Positions 1 to 5,376 of a stretch of DNA of 5,376 nucleotides are shown here, piece by piece (positions within the stretch are counted from its first letter, which is position 1; the number at the start of each line of letters is the position of its first letter). The stretch covers positions 1 through 5,376 of the forward strand of contig DASZOV010000144.1 in assembly GCA_035550595.1 (NCBI GenBank). The letters are read 5' to 3'. The DNA comes from CALFMR01 sp035550595 (lineage in GTDB: Bacteria; Acidobacteriota; Vicinamibacteria; Vicinamibacterales; SCN-69-37). A model generated the notes under the pieces. The model was not told the DNA's origin and searched no databases. It worked only from the letters and a program-made list of their open reading frames with translations. A program made the translations under genes and the position numbers.

Positions 1-1057
1 TGGCCCAGCGGTGCTCCCTCTCTCCGTCCTCGAAGAAGCCCAGCGTGACCTCGTCGCGCTGCCCGGCGTCGGCATGTCGGTCCTGGAGATCAGTCACCGG
101 TCGAAGACGTTCGACGCCATCATCCAGGCGGCCGAGGCGGATCTGCGGACGCTCGGATCGATTCCCGCCAACTACAAGGTGCTGTTCCTGCAGGGCGGCG
201 CGAGCCTGCAGTTCGCGATGGTGCCGATGAACCTGCTCACCTCGGGCGCGGTCGCCGATTACATCCTGACGGGATCCTGGTCGAAGAAGGCGCTGAAGGA
301 AGCGAAGCTCATCGGCGCGACGCACGTGTCGGCTTCGACCGAAGAGGGTGGCTTCAAGCGCGTGCCCGCGGCGAGCGAGATCAAACTGACGCCTGGTGCG
401 GCTTACGTGCACATGACGTCGAACAACACGATTGCCGGCACCGAGTGGCACCACGTGCCCGAGACGACCGGCGCGCCGCTCGTCTGCGACGCCTCGTCCG
501 ACATCTTCTCGCGGCCGATCGACATCTCGAAGTTCGGGCTCGTCTACGCGGGCGCGCAGAAGAACCTCGGACCGTCGGGCGTGACGGTCGTCATCATCCG
601 CGAGGACCTGCTGGCGCGGTCGTCGGACACGCTCCCGGCGATGCTGAACTACAAGACGCAGGCCGATGCCGGCTCGATGTACAACACGCCGCCGGTGTTC
701 GGCATCTACACGCTGGGGCTCGTGCTGAAGTGGCTCGTCGGCCAGGGCGGACTCTCGGCCATCGCGAAGGTGAACGAGCGCAAGGCCAAGGTGCTCTACG
801 ACGAGCTGGACCGCACGCCGTACTGGCGTCCGCACGCGGACAAGGACAGCCGGTCGCTGATGAACGTCACCTTCCGGCTGCCGTCCGAAGATCTCGAGAA
901 GCAGTTCATCAAGGAAGCCACCGCGGCCGGATTCGACGGCCTCAAGGGCCACCGGTCGGTCGGCGGACTGCGCGCGTCGATCTACAACGCTTTCCCGGAA
1001 GAGGGCGTGAAGGCGCTCGTCGAGTTCATGCGGGAGTTCGAGAAGAAGAACGGCTAG
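1..1057 (+). CDS. serC: Phosphoserine aminotransferase, 5' end cut by window
   Basis: SerC is a cytoplasmic PLP enzyme of class V aminotransferase type. It converts 3-phosphohydroxypyruvate plus glutamate to O-phosphoserine plus 2-oxoglutarate, the second step of serine synthesis; in some bacteria it also acts in pyridoxal phosphate synthesis. The frame is open to the left edge, and the codons at 2-13 read G-P-A-V, the family's near-N-terminal motif. The GTG at 11 is therefore an internal valine, and about ten codons lie outside. Counting from that valine as 1, visible motifs are ISHRS (27-31), QGGAS in the PLP phosphate site (61-65), SNNTIAGTEW (137-146), CDASSD (159-164), the Schiff-base lysine in AGAQKN (K184, bases 560-562) and the substrate-binding HRSVGGLRAS (314-323). 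The 351 visible residues plus the missing few match the usual length of about 360. The TAG stop at 1055-1057 overlaps the convergent pcnB stop. No frameshift is seen. Confidence 0.97.
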   Translation, partial: GPAVLPLSVLEEAQRDLVALPGVGMSVLEISHRSKTFDAIIQAAEADLRTLGSIPANYKVLFLQGGASLQFAMVPMNLLTSGAVADYILTGSWSKKALKEAKLIGATHVSASTEEGGFKRVPAASEIKLTPGAAYVHMTSNNTIAGTEWHHVPETTGAPLVCDASSDIFSRPIDISKFGLVYAGAQKNLGPSGVTVVIIREDLLARSSDTLPAMLNYKTQADAGSMYNTPPVFGIYTLGLVLKWLVGQGGLSAIAKVNERKAKVLYDELDRTPYWRPHADKDSRSLMNVTFRLPSEDLEKQFIKEATAAGFDGLKGHRSVGGLRASIYNAFPEEGVKALVEFMREFEKKNG

Positions 1058-2406
1058 CTTTCAGACGGCCGTCCGCCGCCGCCGCGCCGGCCGCGCCGCC
1101 TCCGGCGCCGCCGCCGGCGGTGCCGGACGGGCACGCCGTTGGGCGTCTCGGCGGCGGTCGCCGCCTCGTCTCCCGCCGGCGTCGTGTCGTGTGCGCGCTC
1201 GTGCCGCACGTGACGCCACGAGGCGACGGCCTCGGGCGCCTCGCCGTGGATTTCCAGCCAGGTGAGCGCGTCGCCGAACGCGGGCCGGTGCGCGAGGCCG
1301 CGTACGACGCGCGGCGGCAGCACCGGCTCGAGCATGCGCGGCGCCATCTGCAGCACGTGCGTCAGCCGATCCACGTCGCGCCGCGCGACCGGCAGCATCC
1401 CGAAGTTCATCCGCTCGACGTGCGGTCCGCGTCCGCCCGTCGCCGCGACGGCCGGCCGCTTCAACAGCCCGAGCGGCTCGATGAGCGTCCCGACGAGCAC
1501 GGCGTTCGTCAGTTCGGCCGGCGCTGACGCGAACGGCTGCCGGTAGCGATCCAGCCGCGCGAGCGCGTCCCACACCGCGTCGGGCGGCGAGGCGAGCTCG
1601 GGCGTCATCAACTCGAGCAGCCGCGCGCGCCCGAGGGCACGGAACGTCGCTTCGGACGCGCCCGATCGCAGAATCTTGTAGTACTCCTCGAGCAGCCGCG
1701 CCGGCGACGCTTCCTTGATCAACTGCCGATGTTCGGCAATCGCCTCGACGACGAGCGCGTCGAGATCGAAGCCGAGGCGGGCCGACATCACCGCCGCGCG
1801 CAGCATGCGCACCGGATCCTCGACGAAGCGCACGCGCGGATCGCCAATCGACCGGACGACGCGCCGCTCGAGATCCTCGAGGCCACCGACGTAGTCGATC
1901 ACCGAATAGGTCGAGATGTCGTAGAACAGCCCGTTGATCGTGAAATCGCGGCGGAACGCGTCTTCTTCCGGCGTGCCGAACGTGTTGTCGCGATGGATGA
2001 GTCCGGCCGAGGCGTCCTGCGCGGACGTCGGCGGCGGCTCGGGCGAGGAGGCGACGATGGGCGCCGCGTCGTCGGGCGTTGCGTCGGCTGCCGGCTCGGG
2101 CACGTTGCGGCGGAACGTGGCGACCTCGATCGTCTTCGGTCCGAACTTGATGTGCGCCAGGCGGAAGCGCCGTCCGATGATCCAGCAATTCCGGAAGAGC
2201 TTCTTGATTTGGTACGGATGCGCGTCGGTCCCGATGTCGAAGTCCTTGGGCCGGCGGCCGAGCAGCAGGTCGCGGACGCTGCCGCCGACCAGATACGCGA
2301 TGTGGCCGTGTTCGCGCAGCCGGTAGAGGACTTTCAGCGCCTCGGGGTCGATGTTCCGCCGCGAGATGACGTGGTCGGCGCGGGGAACGATGACGGGGTC
2401 GGGCAC
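1054..2406 (-). CDS. pcnB: Poly(A) polymerase I (PcnB-type class II nucleotidyltransferase)
   Basis: This 450-residue protein belongs to the poly(A) polymerase/CCA-adding superfamily. PcnB adds 3' A-tails that mark RNAs for decay. The nucleotidyltransferase core has GGSVRD (41-46) and the metal-binding DFD (D55, D57). Next come IIGRRFRLAHI (76-86), which fits the signature separating bacterial poly(A) polymerases from CCA enzymes, RRDFTINGL (152-160), YVGGLEDL (172-179) and EDPVRMLRA (196-204). A Pro/Ala/acid-rich linker at about 101-135 looks longer than in E. coli PcnB. The C-terminus is a low-complexity spacer followed by an Arg run (about 428-441), resembling the basic RNA-binding tail of PcnB. 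The GTG start at 2406-2404 puts the conserved region at its normal distance from the N-terminus, but no Shine-Dalgarno precedes it and a TATAAT lies only 8 bases upstream. polA lies upstream on the same strand. A CCA-adding activity is the main alternative; the family is certain, the exact activity likely. Confidence 0.92.
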   Translation of the reverse strand: MPDPVIVPRADHVISRRNIDPEALKVLYRLREHGHIAYLVGGSVRDLLLGRRPKDFDIGTDAHPYQIKKLFRNCWIIGRRFRLAHIKFGPKTIEVATFRRNVPEPAADATPDDAAPIVASSPEPPPTSAQDASAGLIHRDNTFGTPEEDAFRRDFTINGLFYDISTYSVIDYVGGLEDLERRVVRSIGDPRVRFVEDPVRMLRAAVMSARLGFDLDALVVEAIAEHRQLIKEASPARLLEEYYKILRSGASEATFRALGRARLLELMTPELASPPDAVWDALARLDRYRQPFASAPAELTNAVLVGTLIEPLGLLKRPAVAATGGRGPHVERMNFGMLPVARRDVDRLTHVLQMAPRMLEPVLPPRVVRGLAHRPAFGDALTWLEIHGEAPEAVASWRHVRHERAHDTTPAGDEAATAAETPNGVPVRHRRRRRRRRRGRRGGGGRPSES

Positions 2407-2414
2407 GGATGATG

Positions 2415-2420
2415 ATTATA
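2415..2420 (-). promoter_or_regulatory. Candidate -10 box of pcnB
   Basis: The minus strand reads TATAAT, a perfect sigma-70-type -10 hexamer in a high-GC context. The expected transcription start, about 6-7 bases downstream, is near 2408-2409, only two or three bases before the GTG at 2406. That would give a nearly leaderless message, consistent with the absence of a Shine-Dalgarno site. No good TTGACA-like -35 (the 17-bp position reads CGAAGG) and no extended -10 TG are visible, so this is a candidate only. Confidence 0.45.
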
Positions 2421-2423
2421 AGA

Positions 2424-2458
2424 CGCGCATCAGCGCGCCTTCGGCGTGGTAATGCGCG
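2424..2458 (-). terminator. Nested GC-rich inverted repeat, possible weak terminator
   Basis: An outer 7-bp perfect stem pairs CGCGCAT (2424-2430) with ATGCGCG (2452-2458). The enclosed segment contains an inner CGCC-TTC-GGCG hairpin (2436-2446). On the minus strand the stem is followed by TCTTATAAT, which is T-rich but not a true U-run. It could slow or end polA transcription, but the same bases form the candidate pcnB -10, so the two readings compete. Confidence 0.3.
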
Positions 2459-2466
2459 CCGTCAAC

Positions 2467-2501
2467 TTTGAAGTTCGAACTTCGAAGTTCGAAGTTGAGA
2501 G
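2467..2501. repeat. Heptamer tandem repeat TTCGAAG with palindromic core
   Basis: Five consecutive 7-base units begin at 2467, 2474, 2481, 2488 and 2495: TTTGAAG, TTCGAAC, TTCGAAG, TTCGAAG and a decayed TTGAGAG. Because TTCGAA is itself palindromic, the array contains a perfect 20-bp palindrome at 2474-2493 (TTCGAACTTCGAAGTTCGAA). A longer imperfect inverted repeat spans 2462-2498. It is much more A+T-rich than its surroundings. It lies about 33 bases beyond the polA stop and could form a hairpin in the polA 3' end, though no U-run follows on either strand. Confidence 0.8.
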
Positions 2502-2530
2502 CGCCATTCGTCGAGGAACTGGCCGCCCGC

Positions 2531-5230
2531 TCAGGGCTTGGCCTCGTTCCAGTTACTGCCGATGCCGACGTCGACCGTGAGCGGCACGCTCAAGGGAAAC
2601 GCTCGTTCCATCAGGCCCTTGACGAACGCAGCCGCTTCGTCGGCGTCGTCTTCCGGCGTCTCGAAGACGAGCTCGTCGTGCACGGTCAGGATCATGCGCG
2701 TCGGGCGCGGCCGGCCGGCGTTGCGTTCGGCGAGCGCGGCGTGGACGTCGATCATCGCCTGCTTCAGGATGTCGGCGGCCGTGCCCTGGATCGGCATGTT
2801 GACGGCCTCGCGCTCGGCGGCCGCGCGAATCTGGCCGTTCTTGCTCGAAATCTCCGGCACGAGCCGGCGCCGGCCGAGGAGCGTGCGGACGACGCCCGTC
2901 GTGCGCGCGTCGGCGAGCGTGTGGTCGATATAGGTGCGCACGGCCGGATAGCCCGCGAAGTACGCGTCGATGAACTCCTGCGCCTGCTGCTGCGGCACGC
3001 CGATGTCTTTCGCGAGCGTGAAGGCTGTCTTCCCGTAGAGCAGCGCGTAGTTGATGATCTTCGCCCGCCGCCGCAGCTCGTGCGGATCGAGCCTCAACGG
3101 ACCCGACGGTCCGCCGAACACGCGCTCGGCCGTGAGATCGTGGATGTCGACGTCCTGCTGGAACGCCTCGCGGAGCGCGTCATCGCCTGAGAGATGCGCG
3201 AGCACGCGCAACTCGATCTGCGAGTAGTCGGCCGAGATGAGGCGATAGCCGGGTTCGGCAACGAACGCGGCGCGGATCTCGCGTCCGAGCGCCGTGCGGA
3301 TCGGGATGTTCTGCAGGTTCGGATCGCTGCTGCTGAGCCGGCCCGTGGCCGCGACCGCCTGGTTGAAGGTCGTGTGGACGCGGCCGGTCGACGGGTTGAC
3401 GAGGCCGGGCAGCGCGTCGACGTAGGTGCCCTTCAACTTCTGGATCTCGCGCCAGCGGAGCACCAGCGCCGGCAGCTCGTGCACGAGCGCGAGCTCCTCG
3501 AGGACCTCGCGCGCCGTCGAGACCGCGCGCGTCTTGCCCGTCTTTTTCGCCGACTGGAGCTGCAGCGTGCCGAACAGCACGTCGGCGAGCTGCTTCGGCG
3601 AGTTGATGTTGAACTCGCAGCCCGCGTGCCCGTAGATCCGGCGGCACAGCTCGTCGAGCTCCTGCTGCATCGTCGCGCCGAGCGCGGCGAGCGCGGGTGT
3701 GTCGACGCGGATGCCCGCGCGCTCGATGTCGGCGAGCACGGGAATGAGCGGCCGTTCGAGGTCGCGGTACACGGCCGTGAGGCCCGCGAGCTCGAGATCC
3801 TCGGTGAGGCCGGGCGCGAGCGTCAACGGCAAGTCCGCACGCTCGCTCGCATAGGTCGCCATGGCTTCAGCCGGCACGGCGTCGAGCGCGACGGCCTTCG
3901 CGCCTTTGCCGGCGAGAGCCTCACGCGTCACCGTCCGGTAGCCCGCGCGTTCGAGCGCGAGTCCGTCGAGGTCGTGGCTCGACCGCGTGGCGTCGAGCAG
4001 ATAGCTCATCACCATCGTGTCGGCCGTTGTGCCGCGCACCTCGATGCCGGCCTGGGCGCAGGCGAAGCTCGTGGCCTTCAGGTCGTGTCCGATCTTCTCG
4101 ACGTTCGGATCGGCGAGCACGGGCGCGAGCCGTTGGACGACGTCGGCCACGGGCAGGTTCGAGGCGGCAAGGCCGCTGTGGCCGAGCGGGATGTAGCGCG
4201 CACGGCCCGGTGCGGGCGCGATGGCCAGTCCGACGAGCGCCGTGTCGCCGGCCGCTGCTGATTCTGCGCCGCCAATCGTCGCCAGACCCGCGCGGCCGCT
4301 CTGAGCGATCTCCGCGGCCAGCGCGTCGATCTCCTCGAGCGACGAGATGAGACCGTAGTCGCGCGCGGCTGATTCGGCCGTCGGCGCGTACTCCTGCACG
4401 AGGGATCGGAAGCCGAGCGACGAGAAGAGCGCGTAGCACCGTTCACGCGATGGTCCACGATAGTGCAGCGCGTCGGCGTCGAAGGTCACCGGCACGTCGG
4501 TGCGGATGCGCGCGAGCTCGCGGCTCGATCGTGCGGAGTCCGCGTGCTCGGCGAGCGCCTGGCGATAGCGCTTCTGCGCGATCGTCGGTGCGGCCTCGAG
4601 CAGCGCGTCGAGCGATCCGTGCGCGGCAATCAGCTCACGCGCGCCCTTCTCGCCGATGCCCGGCACGCCCTTGATGTTGTCGATGCTGTCGCCCATGAGC
4701 GCGAGCACGTCGACGACCTGATCCGGCCGCACGCCGAACTTCTCAATCACGCCCTCGGCGTCGTACCAGGTGCCTTCGTCGCGCGGGTTGTAGACGCGGA
4801 TGCCGTCGCCCACGAGCTGGAAGAAGTCCTTGTCGCCCGTGACGAGCGCGATCTCGAAGCCGGCCGCGTGCGCCTGCATCGCCAGCGTACCGATCACGTC
4901 GTCGGCCTCGAAGCGCTCCGAGGTGAGGACCGGCACGCCGAGCGCCTCGCACGCCTCGCGCACGAGCGGCACCTGCTCGGCCAGGTCGGACGGCATGGGC
5001 GCGCGGTTCGCCTTGTAGTCGGCGGCCAACTCGTCGCGGAACGTCGGTCCCGCGAGATCGAACGACGCGGCGAGGTACTCGGGCTGGTGATCCGCGATGA
5101 GCTTGCGGAGCATCGTCGCGAAGCCGTAGACGGCGTTGGTCGACCGGCCGTCGGGACCGGTGAGCCCGCGGATCGCGTGATACGCGCGGTACATCTGCGA
5201 GCTGCCGTCGATGAGGAACAGTCGTGGCAC
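2531..5230 (-). CDS. polA: DNA polymerase I, proofreading site degenerate
   Basis: PolA fills gaps and removes RNA primers in repair and lagging-strand synthesis. From GTG 5230 it has 899 residues (E. coli has 928). The 5' nuclease domain (about 1-290) shows LIDGSS (6-11), ADDVIG (109-114), GDKDF (132-136) and GDSIDN with GVPGIGEKG (180-196). The middle exonuclease-like domain (about 293-475) has lost its catalytic acids: the DxE position reads ATI (317-319), the Exo II Asp is Thr387, and the Exo III YxxxD reads YASER (460-464). The polymerase domain (about 485-899) is intact: TGRLSSSDPNLQNIP (629-643), motif A DYSQIE (668-673), motif B with K724, Y728 and Y732, and motif C VHDE (850-853). 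Tyr728 replaces E. coli Phe762. GTG 5230 is chosen because VPRLFLIDGSS aligns with family N-termini; the open frame continues to ATG 5293 and to a CTG-free start at 5365, but those extra residues look non-coding. No Shine-Dalgarno is seen. The stop is TGA at 2533-2531. Confidence 0.97.
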   Translation of the reverse strand: MPRLFLIDGSSQMYRAYHAIRGLTGPDGRSTNAVYGFATMLRKLIADHQPEYLAASFDLAGPTFRDELAADYKANRAPMPSDLAEQVPLVREACEALGVPVLTSERFEADDVIGTLAMQAHAAGFEIALVTGDKDFFQLVGDGIRVYNPRDEGTWYDAEGVIEKFGVRPDQVVDVLALMGDSIDNIKGVPGIGEKGARELIAAHGSLDALLEAAPTIAQKRYRQALAEHADSARSSRELARIRTDVPVTFDADALHYRGPSRERCYALFSSLGFRSLVQEYAPTAESAARDYGLISSLEEIDALAAEIAQSGRAGLATIGGAESAAAGDTALVGLAIAPAPGRARYIPLGHSGLAASNLPVADVVQRLAPVLADPNVEKIGHDLKATSFACAQAGIEVRGTTADTMVMSYLLDATRSSHDLDGLALERAGYRTVTREALAGKGAKAVALDAVPAEAMATYASERADLPLTLAPGLTEDLELAGLTAVYRDLERPLIPVLADIERAGIRVDTPALAALGATMQQELDELCRRIYGHAGCEFNINSPKQLADVLFGTLQLQSAKKTGKTRAVSTAREVLEELALVHELPALVLRWREIQKLKGTYVDALPGLVNPSTGRVHTTFNQAVAATGRLSSSDPNLQNIPIRTALGREIRAAFVAEPGYRLISADYSQIELRVLAHLSGDDALREAFQQDVDIHDLTAERVFGGPSGPLRLDPHELRRRAKIINYALLYGKTAFTLAKDIGVPQQQAQEFIDAYFAGYPAVRTYIDHTLADARTTGVVRTLLGRRRLVPEISSKNGQIRAAAEREAVNMPIQGTAADILKQAMIDVHAALAERNAGRPRPTRMILTVHDELVFETPEDDADEAAAFVKGLMERAFPLSVPLTVDVGIGSNWNEAKP

Positions 5231-5236
5231 GGAAGG

Positions 5237-5246
5237 ACCGTACGGT
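5237..5246. repeat. Perfect 10-bp palindrome near the polA start
   Basis: ACCGTACGGT is a perfect palindrome ending 6 bases upstream of the GTG start of polA. It could be an operator half of a small regulator, or a short hairpin at the ribosome entry site. Ten-base palindromes occur by chance, so function is uncertain. Confidence 0.3.
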
Positions 5247-5261
5247 TGGAGCGGCTGGAGG

Positions 5262-5277
5262 CCCGCCAAACGGCGGG
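5262..5277 (-). repeat. GC-rich hairpin in the putative polA leader
   Basis: CCCGCC (5262-5267) and GGCGGG (5272-5277) form a perfect 6-bp stem with a 4-base loop. If the minus-strand TATACT is the -10, transcription would start at about 5277, placing this hairpin at the extreme 5' end of the polA mRNA. Such hairpins can protect a message from 5'-end-dependent decay; that role is inferred here. Confidence 0.4.
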
Positions 5278-5300
5278 GAGCGCAGTATATCATTCGGTCG

Positions 5301-5376
5301 ATGCGCGTCCGGCCGCTCGCGGCCGCCGTGGTGTTCGCCCTCGTCGCTCTCGCGGGGTGCAGCAACCCCTTCGGCC
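5301..5376 (+). CDS. Putative lipoprotein, N-terminal fragment
   Basis: Twenty-five codons are visible before the right edge. ATG 5301 opens a classic type II signal peptide: a basic start (MRVRP), a hydrophobic core (LAAAVVFALVA) and the lipobox LAGC with Cys20 as the predicted lipidated residue, followed by SNPFG. Family knowledge says Lgt would lipidate this cysteine and LspA would cut before it, anchoring the protein in a membrane. Ser at +2, by E. coli rules, favours outer-membrane sorting by Lol. Nothing of the mature domain is visible, so no function can be given. The gene is divergent from polA and shares its 70-bp control region. No Shine-Dalgarno lies upstream. A chance open frame is possible but the complete signal-peptide grammar makes it unlikely. 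Confidence 0.75.
   Translation, partial: MRVRPLAAAVVFALVALAGCSNPFG

Larger units (their letters stand above)
2407..2530. other. polA-pcnB intergenic spacer
   Basis: This 124-bp spacer between the polA stop and the pcnB start contains no credible gene. Read in the direction of transcription (minus strand), it holds in order the heptamer repeat/palindrome (2498-2462), a GC-rich nested inverted repeat (2458-2424) and a TATAAT hexamer (2420-2415). The order suggests 3'-end formation for polA followed by a fresh promoter for pcnB, although no strong T-tract follows either hairpin. Confidence 0.7.
5231..5300. promoter_or_regulatory. Divergent polA / lipoprotein control region
   Basis: Only 70 bp separate the preferred polA start (minus) from the lipoprotein ATG (plus). 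The only AT-rich patch, near 5284-5292, offers TATACT on the minus strand (5289-5284) and TATATC on the plus strand (5286-5291), so the two candidate -10 boxes overlap. No convincing -35 is seen for either. The polA transcript would begin near 5277 with a leader of about 47 bases; the lipoprotein transcript would begin near 5298, almost leaderless. Overlap implies the two promoters would compete for RNA polymerase. The arrangement is seen in the sequence; the promoter function is inferred. Confidence 0.45.

Noticed and set aside
11..13. GTG at 11 as the serC start
   Set aside because: The frame is open to the window edge and the preceding codons read G-P-A, the conserved SerC motif; this valine is internal.
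445..1527. Long plus-strand open frame of 360 codons spanning the end of serC and pcnB
   Set aside because: It is out of frame with serC and antisense to pcnB. The translation is Arg/Ala/Gly-rich low complexity with no recognisable motif, a usual by-product of high-GC coding DNA.
1729..2412. Plus-strand open frame of 227 codons antisense to the 5' half of pcnB
   Set aside because: It is a shadow of the conserved pcnB catalytic region, with no family resemblance and no translation signal.
2476..2491. LexA/SOS-box-like CGAAC...GTTCG next to polA
   Set aside because: The half sites match the Gram-positive-type LexA box, but the spacer is 6 bases rather than 4. The site lies downstream of polA, and the palindrome follows from the TTCGAAG tandem array.
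3194..4261. Long plus-strand open frame of 355 codons antisense to polA
   Set aside because: Its composition (Arg, Ala, Glu, Val rich) mirrors the codon bias of polA on the opposite strand. No motif, domain or start signal supports it.
5231..5365. N-terminal extension of PolA by up to 45 residues
   Set aside because: The extra residues resemble no PolA N-terminus and overlap the lipoprotein start and the putative promoter. GTG 5230 aligns with family N-termini. ATG 5293 remains a weak alternative.
1..5376. Undescribed defence, mobile or biosynthetic system
   Set aside because: All substantial coding capacity is accounted for by serC, pcnB and polA. The only unknown is a 25-codon lipoprotein fragment, and no transposase, integrase, direct-repeat array or RNA gene was seen.

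Overview
This is a compact housekeeping stretch from a high-GC bacterium (by eye about two thirds G+C, with strongly G/C-biased third codon positions). It holds three clear genes, the first of them cut by the window edge, and the first 25 codons of a fourth. The protein sequences and the lack of Shine-Dalgarno motifs are compatible with an Acidobacteriota-type soil bacterium (for example Vicinamibacteria). That placement is an impression from family resemblance, not a computed result; Myxococcota or another high-GC Gram-negative lineage is possible. A lipoprotein signal peptide at the right edge fits a Gram-negative envelope.

Layout from left to right. Bases 1-1057 (+) carry phosphoserine aminotransferase (serC), missing roughly its first ten codons at the left edge. 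Bases 1054-2406 (-) carry a PcnB-type poly(A) polymerase of the class II nucleotidyltransferase superfamily. It converges on serC so closely that the two stop codons interlock in one CTAG. Bases 2407-2530 are a 124-bp intergenic spacer with an A+T-richer heptamer tandem repeat and palindrome, a GC-rich nested hairpin and a perfect TATAAT box just upstream of pcnB. Bases 2531-5230 (-) carry DNA polymerase I (polA, 899 residues from the preferred GTG start). Bases 5231-5300 form a short divergent control region with overlapping AT-rich -10-like sequences on both strands. From 5301 (+) a lipoprotein gene begins and runs off the right edge.

The genes serve separate core functions: serine and possibly pyridoxal phosphate biosynthesis (SerC), RNA 3'-end tailing (PcnB), and DNA repair with Okazaki fragment maturation (PolA). 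polA and pcnB face the same way and could be co-transcribed, but the spacer carries candidate termination and promoter elements, so separate transcription is equally plausible. I found no mobile element, CRISPR array, tRNA or rRNA, and no sign of a new multi-gene system. The points most worth a second look are PolA's degenerate proofreading site together with a tyrosine at the ddNTP-discrimination position, the TTCGAAG heptamer array, the interlocked stop codons, and the lack of any Shine-Dalgarno sequence at all three visible starts.
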